Both the position numbers and the translations under genes were made by a program. From Methylobacterium sp. NEAU K (GTDB lineage: Bacteria; Pseudomonadota; Alphaproteobacteria; Rhizobiales; Beijerinckiaceae): 52,200 bases of DNA. Shown here in pieces: positions 34,178 to 43,250 of the stretch (positions within the stretch are counted from its first letter, which is position 1; the number at the start of each line of letters is the position of its first letter). The notes beneath the pieces were generated by a model. It was given only the letters and a program-made list of their open reading frames with translations. It made no database searches and was not told the DNA's origin. Where the stretch lies: positions 1-52,200 of the forward strand of contig NZ_JAUYZJ010000034.1 of the NCBI RefSeq assembly GCF_030700285.1. The letters run 5' to 3'.

Positions 34178-36850
34178 CTACTTGGCCGGCACCGGCTCCT
34201 GCAGGACGGTGGTCTTCCGCAGCGCGGCACCCGCGGCCTTCTCACCTTCCGGACGGTCCTCGTCGGGCCGCGAGGGCGGCTCGCCGAGCGTCGCCGGCAC
34301 CACGAAGAAGGCGGCGATCAGCGTGAAGAACAGGGAGAGCGCGAGCAGCTTGCCCATGCTCGCCGTGCCGGGATGGCTCGACAGGACCAGCGAGCCGAAG
34401 GCACTCCCCGTGGTGAGCGCCGAGAAGAAGATCGCCCTGGTGAGGCTGGAGGCCAGCATGTCGGTCACCCCCGCCCGCCACGCGATCACGTAGTAGATGT
34501 GGAACGCGACGCCGACCGCGAGCATCAGCGGCAGCGCGATGATGTTGGCGAAGTTCAGCGGCATGCCGACGACGCGCAGGGCCATCAGGGTCCACAGGGT
34601 CGCGATCACCAGCGGGCCGAGCGTCATCGCCACGTCCCAGGGCTTGCGCAGGGCCACCGACAGGATGACGAAGATCAGCACGAAGGCCGTCACCGCCGCC
34701 TGCACGAAGGCGCCCAGGATCGTGTAGGTCGACTGCGTCGTGGCCACGGGGGCGCCGGTGGCGTGGGGCGCGACCTTCAGCACCTCGTCCGAGAAGGTGC
34801 GCAGCACCTCGTCGTCGTTGGAATCACCCTTGGGATGGACCTCGATGCGGGCGCGCCCGTCCGCCGCGACCCAATCCGCCTTGAGCTGCGGCGGCAGGTT
34901 GTCCAGCGTGATCTTCTCCGGGTGGAGCAGGTCGCGCAGGCGCGCCAGCAGCGGGACGAGATCCTTGGTCAGGGCGACCGAGGCCGCCTCGCGCTGCTGC
35001 ACCGGGCCGACAGCGAGCGTGTCGAGGGTGCCGGCCAGCTGCTTGGCCGTCCGGGCTCCGGTCACATCGCCCTTGGCATCGCCCGCGACGCCGTTCAGGG
35101 CCGTGGCGGCATCCTTGAGCGCCTTGACGTTCTCGGCATCCGTCGGCGGCGGTGGCTTGCGCCCAGGATTGAGCACCGGATCGAGGAGCTGGGCCGTGTC
35201 GGCGATCGCCGCGAGCTTCTTGTCCTGGTCCCGCGGCACGAACGTGTCGATGCTGTTGACCGAGGAGGTGACCGGCAGTGCCTCCAGCGTCTTCGACAGG
35301 GCCGGCACCGCTTCGACGCTGGGGGCCAGCACGTCGATGAGGTTCGGGCTGGTCTCGGGGTTCTTGATCAGGTCCAGATAGGTGGCGATCGACTGCGTCT
35401 TCGCGCTGCGCAGGTGCATCGGGTTGGAGTCGAACGGCAGGTTCCAGAGCAGCGGTGCCCCGGCCAGGGTCACGAGGCCGACGGCGATCAGGATCGGCTT
35501 GCGGTGGCGGATGATCCACGGGTCGACGCCCACGAGCCATTCGGTCTGCACCGCCGCCTTCTCGCCCTTCGGCTTGAACACCGCGATCAGAGCGGGCAGC
35601 AGCGTCAGCGCGAACAGGAACGCCACGACCATGCCGACGCCGGCGATCAGCCCCAGCTCCGACACGCCCCGGAAGGCGGTGGGCAGGAAAGCGAAGAAGC
35701 CGGCCACCAGGGACACGGCTGCCAGCGTCAGCGACCAGCCGACCCCGCGGGCCGCGGCCCGGATCGCGCTCTGAAGGGTCGGCTGCTCGTAGCGGTCGGC
35801 CCGGTAGCGCACCGAGAACTGGATGCCGAAATCGATGCCGAGCCCGACGAACAGGGCCGCGAAGGCTACTGAGATCGGATTCAGCTCCTTGACCATGACG
35901 AGGCCGAGGGCCGCCGTGACGACCAAGCCGGCGAAGGTGGTTATCAGCACCGCACCGACCAGCTTGCCCGAACGCAGGGCCAGCCACAGGAACAGCACGA
36001 TCGCGCCGACGATGATGCTGTTGTTGAGGCCGGCATCCTCCGAGAGGGTCGCGAATTCCTCGTCCGCTACCGCTACCGTGCCGGTCAGCCGCATGCGTAG
36101 GCCGTGATCCCCGTCGATCTTGAGATCCTGTGCGACGTTGCGGATCAGCTTGGTCGCCTGGTAGCCGGGCTCCAGGGCGTTGAAGTCGAGCACCGGCTGG
36201 ATGATCACGAACTTCATCTTGTCGGTGACGCTGCTCTGGCCGTTGGCCAGCAGCTCCTGCCACGACATCCGCGCCGGCCGACCGGCCAGCACCTTCTGCA
36301 GGGTGGCGTCGATCTGCCCCATGGGCTTGTCGAGGTCTTCGAGCTTGGCCTCGCCGGACTTCACGCCGCGCGCGCCCAGCGACAGCACCCGCATCACGCC
36401 GCGCAGGGACGGATCGGCGGCCAGCGGCCCGAGCAGGCCCTGCTGCTGCGTCAGCTCCTCAAGCGTCTTGTCGAGCTGGGCCTGGGGCATCAGCAGCAGG
36501 CCGTTCTTGTCGAAGAACGGGCCTCCATCGGGCCTGTAGACGGTCTCGATGAGGTTCTTGTGGGCGGTGAGCGCCTTGGCGAGGCCTGCGGCCGCCTCTT
36601 CGGTCTCCTCGGGGGTCTCGCCGTTGATCACCGCCACGATGGTGTTGCCGCGCTGCGGGAACGCCTGCTCGAAATTGATCTCGTCCTGGCGCCAGGGCTC
36701 CTTCGGGTCGATCAGCCGCTCGACATCGGTGTTGATGCGGAACAGGTGCGCCGCGACTCCGAGGCTTGCGACCGTGACGAACGCCATGACGGCGATCACG
36801 ATCCACCGATACCGCACCGAGAACGTGACGAGACCTTCGATCACGAGCAC
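34178..36850 (-). CDS. hpnN: Hopanoid RND transporter HpnN
   Basis: HpnN is an RND (MmpL-like) inner-membrane protein required to deliver hopanoids to the outer membrane. The 890-residue product has the expected plan: a first helix (about residues 10-33), a large periplasmic loop, a helix block with SVAFAALFVGLGIDFGIQFSVRYR, a second loop, and a second helix block with VGVAFHIYYVIAWRAG and FFSALTTGSAFGSLVLSSHPGTASMG. It is convergent with the MarR-GNAT gene (18 bp apart) and divergent from hpnH across about 620 bp. Length is normal for the family. Confidence 0.95.
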   Translation of the reverse strand: MLVIEGLVTFSVRYRWIVIAVMAFVTVASLGVAAHLFRINTDVERLIDPKEPWRQDEINFEQAFPQRGNTIVAVINGETPEETEEAAAGLAKALTAHKNLIETVYRPDGGPFFDKNGLLLMPQAQLDKTLEELTQQQGLLGPLAADPSLRGVMRVLSLGARGVKSGEAKLEDLDKPMGQIDATLQKVLAGRPARMSWQELLANGQSSVTDKMKFVIIQPVLDFNALEPGYQATKLIRNVAQDLKIDGDHGLRMRLTGTVAVADEEFATLSEDAGLNNSIIVGAIVLFLWLALRSGKLVGAVLITTFAGLVVTAALGLVMVKELNPISVAFAALFVGLGIDFGIQFSVRYRADRYEQPTLQSAIRAAARGVGWSLTLAAVSLVAGFFAFLPTAFRGVSELGLIAGVGMVVAFLFALTLLPALIAVFKPKGEKAAVQTEWLVGVDPWIIRHRKPILIAVGLVTLAGAPLLWNLPFDSNPMHLRSAKTQSIATYLDLIKNPETSPNLIDVLAPSVEAVPALSKTLEALPVTSSVNSIDTFVPRDQDKKLAAIADTAQLLDPVLNPGRKPPPPTDAENVKALKDAATALNGVAGDAKGDVTGARTAKQLAGTLDTLAVGPVQQREAASVALTKDLVPLLARLRDLLHPEKITLDNLPPQLKADWVAADGRARIEVHPKGDSNDDEVLRTFSDEVLKVAPHATGAPVATTQSTYTILGAFVQAAVTAFVLIFVILSVALRKPWDVAMTLGPLVIATLWTLMALRVVGMPLNFANIIALPLMLAVGVAFHIYYVIAWRAGVTDMLASSLTRAIFFSALTTGSAFGSLVLSSHPGTASMGKLLALSLFFTLIAAFFVVPATLGEPPSRPDEDRPEGEKAAGAALRKTTVLQEPVPAK

Positions 36851-37468
36851 CCTGCCTGTTCGCCCCGACCGCGCCCCATGCGCGACCGGCTCTTCCCATT
36901 CGTCCCGGCCGGATCCGCGCTACCGGTTCCGCCAAGCCACCGACGGGACGACCCATTCGCCGTCCGCCTCGCGATCCACGCGGAGGCGCTTCGGATTCGC
37001 GGAACGACGCGCTGCCCGATCCGGCCGTGCCACGTGCGAGAGCACGTCGGCCGAGCCCGGTGCCGGAGACTGCGCAGCCGCCCGCCGCGGGCCACGCCTT
37101 GCATCGCGGCCACACGGCTCAGTAAAGAGGGCGGTCATAGATTGCAACGCAGCGGCCCCGGCGCGGCGCGTGCATCGGGAGATGTGCGATAGCGCACTAC
37201 GACACGGGACCTGTGGCCGCGATCTTGAGACTCTGGTCGCATTGCCGACGCAATGCACGTGCTGTCCTCAATGGCCGGGCTCTCCCGTGCGCGGCTCCTG
37301 CGTTTGCAGTCCATGTGGCGCGCTTGCGTCAGGAGCAGAAGAACACGTCATGACCTCGCCGAAACGGGGCCGTTTCAGATGAGTTCCAAGCTAGATAGCT
37401 GGAAATCGAGCTTTTTTCGCGCTAAGCACCCCGACGCCCCGGGGCCTACGAAGTAAGGAGCCGCAATC
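36851..37468. promoter_or_regulatory. 618-bp divergent control region between hpnN and hpnH, with a dyad at 37361-37376
   Basis: No gene is convincing here. The hpnH-proximal part holds GAAACGG-GG-CCGTTTC (37361-37376), a perfect 7-bp dyad about 95 bp before the hpnH start. An AAGGAG ribosome binding site (about 37454-37460) sits 8-9 nt before the TTG start. The hpnN promoter must lie in the left part, but I see no clear -35/-10 pair. Confidence 0.45.
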
Positions 37469-38632
37469 TTGGGTATCCCCCTCCGGTACGTCGCGAAGAT
37501 CGGCGGCTACATCCTCAAGCAGCACCTCACGGGTCGCAAGCGCTACCCGCTGGTGATGATGATGGAGCCGCTGTTCCGATGCAATCTTGCCTGCGCCGGC
37601 TGTGGCAAGATCGATTACCCGGACGAGATCCTCAACAAGCGGCTCCCGGTCGCCGACGCGCTCGAATCCGTCCGTGAGTGCGGCGCACCGGTGGTTGTGA
37701 TCGCCGGCGGCGAGCCGCTGCTGCACAAGGATCTGCCGCAGATCGTCGAAGGCATCATCGCGCAGAAGAAATTCGCGATCGTCTGCACCAACGCGCTGCT
37801 GCTCGAGAAGAAGATCAAGGAGTACAAGCCGAGCCCGTACTTCACCTGGTCGATCCACCTCGACGGCGACAAGGAGATGCACGACCAGTCGGTTTGCCAG
37901 CGCGGCGTCTACGACAAGGCGGTCTCGGCCATCGCCAAGGCCAAGGAGATGGGCTTCCGGGTCACCATCAACTGCACGTTCTTCAACAACTCCAGCCCTG
38001 AGAAGATCGCCGATTTCTTCGACAGCGTGACCCGGATGGGCATCGACGGCATCACCGTCTCCCCCGGCTACGCCTACGAGCGTGCGCCCGACCAGAAGCA
38101 CTTCCTGAACCGCAAGGCGACCAAGGAGCTGTTCCGCGGCGTGTTCCGCCACGGCAAGGAGAAGGGCCGCGAGAAGTGGACCTTCCAGCAGTCGGGCCTG
38201 TTCCTCGACTTCCTGGCCGGCAATCAGACCTATCACTGCACCCCGTGGGGCAACCCGACCCGCACCGTGTTCGGCTGGCAGAAGCCCTGCTACCTGCTCG
38301 GCGAGGGCTACGCGGCGACCTTCAAGGAACTGATGGAGGAGACCGACTGGGACGCCTACGGCACCGGCAACTACGAGAAATGCGCCGACTGCATGGTCCA
38401 TTCGGGCTACGAGGCCTCCTCGGTGGTCGATTCGGTCCGCAAGCCCTGGAAGCCGCTGGTGCACGCGATCCGCGGCATCAAGACCGACGGCGCGATGGCG
38501 CCCGAGGTCAGCCTGGAGAACCAGCGCCCGGCCGAGTTCGTGTTCTCGCGCAACGTCGCCCAGAAGCTGTCCGAGATCAAAGCCGCCGGCGTCGACACCA
38601 AGCAGGAAGCCCGCAAGCGCACCGCCGCCTGA
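37469..38632 (+). CDS. hpnH: Hopanoid radical SAM protein HpnH (adenosylhopane synthase)
   Basis: HpnH joins a 5'-deoxyadenosyl unit to diploptene, the first step in making C35 extended hopanoids. The 387-residue protein has the radical SAM cluster motif MEPLFRCNLACAGCGKIDYP (CxxxCxxC), VVVIAGGEPLLHKDL, FTWSIHLDGDKEMHD, INCTFFNNSSPEKI and the C-terminal Cys-containing NYEKCADCMVHSGYEA. TTG 37469 is used as start because it has AAGGAG at the right distance and yields MGIPLRYVAKIGGYILKQH, the usual N-terminus. A strong intrinsic terminator follows, so the gene is probably transcribed alone. Confidence 0.96.
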   Translation: MGIPLRYVAKIGGYILKQHLTGRKRYPLVMMMEPLFRCNLACAGCGKIDYPDEILNKRLPVADALESVRECGAPVVVIAGGEPLLHKDLPQIVEGIIAQKKFAIVCTNALLLEKKIKEYKPSPYFTWSIHLDGDKEMHDQSVCQRGVYDKAVSAIAKAKEMGFRVTINCTFFNNSSPEKIADFFDSVTRMGIDGITVSPGYAYERAPDQKHFLNRKATKELFRGVFRHGKEKGREKWTFQQSGLFLDFLAGNQTYHCTPWGNPTRTVFGWQKPCYLLGEGYAATFKELMEETDWDAYGTGNYEKCADCMVHSGYEASSVVDSVRKPWKPLVHAIRGIKTDGAMAPEVSLENQRPAEFVFSRNVAQKLSEIKAAGVDTKQEARKRTAA

Positions 38633-38659
38633 TCCGGGCGCATCGGAGTCACGACCGGA

Positions 38660-38687
38660 CCCGCGGCCTGAGGGCCGCGGGTTTTTT
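38660..38687 (+). terminator. Rho-independent terminator of hpnH
   Basis: CCCGCGGCC (38660-38668), loop TGAG, GGCCGCGGG (38673-38681), then six T's. It begins 28 nt after the hpnH stop. The ~300 bases from here to 38983 contain no gene I can support. Confidence 0.93.
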
Positions 38688-38983
38688 CACGTCTGGTACT
38701 TCGCGGACATGCCGAGAGCGAGGTCGATCTCTCCCGAGGCGGATGCTGATTCGGCGGCCGGCGGGCCTCCTCGCGAAAGCCGGGGAGCAGGCCGCGATGG
38801 GGCGTCGTTGGGGAGGCCCGGAAGGGCGAGCCGTTCGCTCTGCGCCCGTCCGCGAGGCTCGCTTCGAGGGGCGCGCGGCCGTTCCTGCAATGGCCGGCAC
38901 CGGAACGTCCCAGAGGCATCTCGCCGGTTCGATCTCGGCGCGATGACTGAACTGACGCGGCCAAACCTGTCGCCGATGAGGCG

Positions 38984-40056
38984 TTACGGAGCGGGCCTAC
39001 GTTCGGTGATGAACCCGACTGTGGGCTCTCGTTCGCATTCGGCGGAAACATGCTTGTGGCGGAGGGTCGGCTTCTCGATGAAGCGCCAGCTCAGCAGGCC
39101 CAATGTGGTGGCGACCGGCAACGTGATCGCCGTCACGGTAAAGGGCGAGATGTCGGAGATATTGAAAATCAGGAGGTTTTGGACCGGCCACGCATAAAGA
39201 TAGAGCCCGTATGATGGGTCGATGCGGTCCATTCCTCGGCTGACGCAGTTGGCCGGGTACCCAATCGCGTACCAGAAGATCAAGAAGCCGCCGAGGATCA
39301 CAAACGCCGGTTCTGCCAACAGGGGAACGAACAGGAGGGCAACGAGCGAGGTTGCCGCCAGGAGCGCGCCGCCGTGGGTGAAGGCGATGCGGTCGCGCCA
39401 GATATAAAAGGCCGCTCCCACGAAAAAAACGAAGATCAGGCGGGTGGCATCGGCCGGCTTGCCGAAGAGAGTGTATCCATAGTGCAGGTTCGGGAGATTT
39501 CCGCGGAGCGAGTAAATCGTGGCGAGACCGATCAGTATAAAAACATACGCCTTACGATTTGTGCGCGTCGCGACATAGCCGAATAGGATGATCAAGAGAT
39601 AACAGCGAAATTGATAAGGAACCGTCCACAAGGATCCGTTAATTTTGGTGGAGTCTAGCCCGGAAATGCATTTGGCATCATGGATCTTTCGATAAATAAA
39701 AGATTTTTTACGGATTTGAAAAATGATATTCGTCTCAGATATCCCCCAGAACAAGGTACTATGATCAAGATATCAACAATGAAGGCGACGATGAACGCAA
39801 AATAAATCCGAAGCGGCCGTTTGGCCACGTAATCGACCGTCGAGCGGGAGTTTTGGAAACTTTTCGTAATGAGGTGGCCGCTGGCCAGGAAAAATCCGTC
39901 CACTGCGAAATGGCCAAATGAGCGCGTGCCGAAGATGCGCATCAGTATTTTACCAGAATTATTACCGTAAACCGCTTCCTCGGAGTGGGACACCACCACT
40001 AGAGACGCAAGCAGGAGTCGCAAAGATCCGAAGTGCTTTGCTCTGCTGCTCGGCAT
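38984..40056 (-). pseudogene. Acyltransferase family 3 (OafA/NodX-like) gene with one frameshift, AT-rich
   Basis: Two adjoining minus-strand frames form one protein. The first (ATG 40056 to stop 39655) reads LRLLLASLVVVSHSEEAVYG, FGHFAVDGFFLASGHLI and FIVDILIIVP, then MPNAFPG and stop. The second continues with LDSTKINGSLWTVPYQFRC, IGLATIYSLR, FVGAAFYIWRDRI, DRIDPSYGLYLYAWPVQN and FIEKPTL to 38984. Joined at about 39655-39662 by a -1 shift near a GGG run, they give ~355 residues, the normal length for membrane O-acyltransferases acting on sugars. Base composition is clearly lower in GC than the neighbours, suggesting transfer. It could still work if the shift is a sequencing error. Confidence 0.8.
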
Positions 40057-40399
40057 CGCTGCCCGCTCCTAAATATTTAAAATATAATTTTCAGAACTAT
40101 ATGAAATCGTAAACGCATACTATAACAAATCGCTTGAGACGAATCGATCTGAGAATAATGAAATTTAAACCATGCTGTTTTATGTTGCAATAGAGTGGTC
40201 ATTCGCAGCGTTCCAACACCTGCCCAGGGCGTGGATCGTCAGTTTTGGAAGCTGCCAGAGCCAAATGTCCGGATAGCTGTAGCTACTGAGCGGTTTGAGT
40301 ATCTTCCAACCAGACAGGTCGGCTCGGACCGCTTCGGGAGGCAGCAAAGACCGTCCCGGACAGATCTTCGCAATCCGGCCGTGTCTCTTGTCCTTGACC
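40057..40399. other. AT-rich intergenic stretch after the acyltransferase relic
   Basis: The part next to 40056-40190 is AT-rich and probably holds the acyltransferase promoter. Further on, a minus-strand frame reads about 40 residues of protein-like sequence (ADLSGWKILKPLSSYSYP; WLWQLPKLTIHALGRCW) without a start or known domain. It may be the end of another decayed gene. Nothing else is visible. Confidence 0.3.
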
Positions 40400-41185
40400 T
40401 CAACACGACCCTCGAAATCGCCGCCGGGTGAACAACCAGGGCAGGACGCAGGCGGCCGACAGGGCGATCGACACCGCATAGGCCGAGATCATGCCGACAT
40501 GCCCGAGCATGAGGTGGACGCACACGTAGAAGGCCAGCACACCGAACGAACCCTGGGCGCTTCCGCGCATGACGTCGAGCGAAGCTCCGACGCCGTCCTG
40601 GACGCGGGCGAAGGCCATGAGCGGCCAGGATATGATCGGGATCGGCCCCAGGACGCCGCTCAGGCCCGAGCCGAGATAGGGGGCGAGCGTGGAGACCAGC
40701 AGGACCAGCGCGGTCGCCGCCGCCAGGCGCGCCGGCATGTCCCAGCGCGGCGGTCCCGGTCGGTCGACCGTCGCATCAGGCTTGCCGGCCGGCGGGCAGA
40801 GCGCGACGACCAGCGCCATGGCCGGAAGGTCGATCGCTGCCGCGAGCCACGGCCCGGGCCGGACGAGTCCATGCAGCAGCACGCCGCCCAGGACGAAGGC
40901 CGACAGGGCCGCGCAGAGGGCCGGGATGGCGCGCATCCGCGCAGCGCAGAGGGCGTAGGCGAGGTAACAGAACGTCACCGCCCCCAAGCCCTCCACCGAG
41001 CCGACGGCGGCGTCGGCGGCGAAGCGCTCGCCCTGCTCGGCGGCGAGGTAGATCGAGATCGGCGCCGAGGTAAGCGGCAGGCCCGAGAGCAGGCCGCCGA
41101 CGAGGCTGCCCCAGCGGCGCGCCGCCGCCGAGACGGCCCACATCAGCGTCGGTGTTACGGCGATCTTGGCCGCGATCAGGCTCAT
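40400..41185 (-). CDS. Polytopic membrane protein of unknown function
   Basis: The 261-residue product has about eight hydrophobic segments: ALVVALCPPAG-type helices, GSLVGGLLSGLPLTSAPISIYLA, AVTFCYLAYALCAARMRAIP, LVLLVSTLAPYLG, SFGVLAFYVCVHLMLGHVG and others. A Gly/Pro-rich signature GSLVGGLLSGLPLTSAP in the second helix region repeats in style at LGSGLSGVLGPIPI. No enzymatic motif is seen. It starts 16 bp after the 66-aa gene and so looks like the third member of the MfnF-like operon. Transport of a C1-cofactor precursor could be imagined, but there is no direct evidence. Confidence 0.75.
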   Translation of the reverse strand: MSLIAAKIAVTPTLMWAVSAAARRWGSLVGGLLSGLPLTSAPISIYLAAEQGERFAADAAVGSVEGLGAVTFCYLAYALCAARMRAIPALCAALSAFVLGGVLLHGLVRPGPWLAAAIDLPAMALVVALCPPAGKPDATVDRPGPPRWDMPARLAAATALVLLVSTLAPYLGSGLSGVLGPIPIISWPLMAFARVQDGVGASLDVMRGSAQGSFGVLAFYVCVHLMLGHVGMISAYAVSIALSAACVLPWLFTRRRFRGSC

Positions 41186-41200
41186 GGTCCGTGACCCGGC

Positions 41201-41401
41201 TCAGGCCGCGTCGGGCGGCCCCCCCTCCTCCGGCCCGGCGGGGGCGTGCAGCATGTCCTCCAACTCGTCCACGAGCCGGTCGACCTGATCCTCGGTGGCG
41301 AGCACCTTCAGGACCTCGCCGGACTCGGTCTCGACCGCCAGCTCGATATGCGGCCCGACCCGGGCCGTCAGGACCCGGGCCAGGATCTTGATGGCGCTCA
41401 T
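41201..41401 (-). CDS. Small conserved-looking protein (66 aa) coupled to the MfnF-like gene
   Basis: ATG 41401 overlaps the TGA of the MfnF-like gene (ATGA), and the 66-residue product is acidic with good protein character: MSAIKILARVLTARVGPHIE, VETESGEVLKVLATEDQVDRLVDELEDML. An N-terminal beta-hairpin and C-terminal helix are likely. I know no function. Tight coupling suggests a partner of the upstream enzyme. The larger open frame in this phase upstream is antisense-type noise. Confidence 0.75.
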   Translation of the reverse strand: MSAIKILARVLTARVGPHIELAVETESGEVLKVLATEDQVDRLVDELEDMLHAPAGPEEGGPPDAA

Positions 41402-42447
41402 GCGAATGCGTCCTCCGTGGCGATGAGGCCGGCGGCCACCGCCGGCCCGCAGGTCGAGATCCAGTCGCGCTGTCCGGCGATCCGGCCGTCCAGCAGGGTA
41501 ACGAGCCGGATGGCGTCGCGTCCGAGCCGTTCGGCCATGCGGAGGCCCAGGAAGGCGCCCGCCCCGCAGACGACTAGGGGCGCGCCTGCCGGGAGGTCTG
41601 GCCGCGTGAGTAGGATGGCGGCCGCATCGTGCAGCAGCCGCAGCTGCGCCTCGGCGAAGTGGCCCGCCAGCGCCGCCCAGGCCGCCGGGGCGGCTTCCGC
41701 CCGGTCGCGCCCGACGATGCGGGCGAGCCGGGTCTCGCTCTCGGAGACCGACTTGCCCTTGCGGTCGCCGCTCGCCTGCTGGTCGGCTCCTTCGGGGAGG
41801 AGGCCCAGGATCCGGTACACGTCCGCCATGTGCGCGAAGGTCTCGGTCATGAGGCGGGTGCGGCGGCCGGCGAAGGGCGCGTGGTCCGATAGCGCGACCA
41901 CGGGCGTGCGCACGACTCCGGTATAGACGAGTTCTCCCGTCTCCAGGCGCTCGGCGTCGCTGTATCCGGTGGCGGCCGGGCGGCCGCGGACGATCGGGAT
42001 CAGGTCGGCGGTGGTCGATCCGATATCGACCAGGAGCGCGTCCGGGGCGTGCTGCCCGGTGACCGCCGCGGTGGCGTGCCAGTTGGCCGAGGCCACGTCG
42101 GCGAACACGCCCGCGGCCGCCTCCGGGGCGACGAGGCCCGAGCGTCCGGCATAGATGCGCACCCGGCCCTGCAGGTGCCGCCCTGCCCAGCCGGAGAGTG
42201 TCGCCACGCCTTCGCGCCGGTCGGCGAAGCAATCCGTCAGCTCGCCCGTCATGGTCACGGCGTGCCGCGCCTCGCCGCGCGCCCAGTCGGGGAGCGCCGC
42301 CAAGGATCCGTCGAGCGCCGCGACGCCCTGCCAGAGCGGGCACGGGACCTGGGCCGCCGCGACGACCCGGCCGTCCTCGACCAGGGCGGCCTTGACGTGG
42401 ACCCCGCCGAGGTCCCACCCGATCTGCTTTGGGACTGGCATGCGCAT
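41398..42447 (-). CDS. H4MPT/methylofuran-linked C1 pathway protein, MfnF-like (hydantoinase/oxoprolinase-type ATPase fold)
   Basis: The 349-residue protein has the ASKHA-type phosphate loops of this family: WDLGGVHVKAALVEDGRV near the N-terminus, LLVDIGSTTADLIPIVRGRP in the middle and GAPLVVCGAGAFLGLRMAERLG near the C-terminus. TMTGELTDCFADRREGV and ETFAHMADVYRILGLLP are also diagnostic. Archaeal relatives (MfnF) couple two precursors during methanofuran synthesis; methylotroph members are found with H4MPT-pathway genes and are predicted to act in methylofuran synthesis. The initiator ATG 42447 directly abuts the ATG of the divergent HisA-like gene; ATG 42441 is an alternative start. It is followed by two coupled genes of unknown function. 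Confidence 0.85.
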   Translation of the reverse strand: MRMPVPKQIGWDLGGVHVKAALVEDGRVVAAAQVPCPLWQGVAALDGSLAALPDWARGEARHAVTMTGELTDCFADRREGVATLSGWAGRHLQGRVRIYAGRSGLVAPEAAAGVFADVASANWHATAAVTGQHAPDALLVDIGSTTADLIPIVRGRPAATGYSDAERLETGELVYTGVVRTPVVALSDHAPFAGRRTRLMTETFAHMADVYRILGLLPEGADQQASGDRKGKSVSESETRLARIVGRDRAEAAPAAWAALAGHFAEAQLRLLHDAAAILLTRPDLPAGAPLVVCGAGAFLGLRMAERLGRDAIRLVTLLDGRIAGQRDWISTCGPAVAAGLIATEDAFA

Positions 42448-43182
42448 ATGACCGCGACGAGCGCCTCAACGGACCACAGGATCGGGCGCCCCGGCTTCGC
42501 CGTGATCCCGGTGCTCGACCTGCGCGGCGGCCGCGTTGTGCGGGCGCGTCGGGGCGAGCGCTCCTCCTATGCCCCGATCGAGACGTCCTTGGCAAAGGGC
42601 TGCGCGCCCGCCGCGGTGGCGCGGGGGCTCCTCGAGGCCTGGCCCGCCGCGACCCTCTACATCGCCGATCTCGACGCGATCATGGACGGGTCCGCGCCGG
42701 ATCTCGGAGCCCTCGAGGCGGTCGCGAGGGCCTGCCCGGGCATCGGCCTGTGGGTCGATGCCGGCTTCGCCGAGCCGGGGGGCGTGGAGGCGTTCCTCGC
42801 CACCGGCCTCGGACGTCCGGTGATCGGCAGCGAGAGCCAGTCGGATACGAGCCTCCTGGCGCGACTCGGCGACCGGGCCGTGCTCTCCCTCGACACGCGC
42901 GGCGCGGAGCGGCTCGGCCCGGCGGCGCTTCACGACGACCCGTCGCTCTGGCCGCCGGAGGTGATCGCGATGACTCTGGCCCGGGTCGGGGCCGGCGCTG
43001 GGCCGGACCTCGCCGCCCTCCAGGCCCTCCGGGCGCCGGGCCGTCGCGTCTACGCGGCCGGCGGCGTGCGCGGCCCGGACGACCTGCGCGCGTTGCGCGC
43101 GGCGGGGATCGCCGGGGCGCTGGTCGCCTCCGCGCTCCACGACGGCACCCTGCGCCGCACCGAGGCCGGCGACCTGGCCTGA
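42448..43182 (+). CDS. HisA/HisF-family TIM-barrel protein of the C1-cofactor locus
   Basis: The 244-residue protein resembles the HisA/HisF superfamily: FAVIPVLDLRGGRVVRARRGE at the N-terminus, TLYIADLDAIMDG, LWVDAGFAEPGGVEAFLATG, PVIGSESQSD, AVLSLDTRG and VYAAGGVRGPDDLRALRAAGIAGALVASALHDG. The phosphate-binding loops and the two barrel-half Asp residues are kept. A true histidine HisA would lie with hisH/hisF, which is not so here. Related proteins accompany methanopterin/methanofuran genes in methanogens and methylotrophs, so cofactor synthesis is the likely role. ATG 42448 is one candidate; a later GTG near 42502 would give the shorter N-terminus seen in many relatives. Confidence 0.82.
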   Translation: MTATSASTDHRIGRPGFAVIPVLDLRGGRVVRARRGERSSYAPIETSLAKGCAPAAVARGLLEAWPAATLYIADLDAIMDGSAPDLGALEAVARACPGIGLWVDAGFAEPGGVEAFLATGLGRPVIGSESQSDTSLLARLGDRAVLSLDTRGAERLGPAALHDDPSLWPPEVIAMTLARVGAGAGPDLAALQALRAPGRRVYAAGGVRGPDDLRALRAAGIAGALVASALHDGTLRRTEAGDLA

Positions 43183-43250
43183 CGCTTCCGGGCGGCCGCC
43201 GAGACTGCTAGACCGACGCGCGAATCGGTCTCCATACAGAGCTTCAGACG

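Noticed and set aside
42448..43182. Histidine-pathway HisA
   Set aside because: No histidine genes nearby, and its neighbour is the MfnF-like C1 gene; the superfamily is right but the pathway is probably not.
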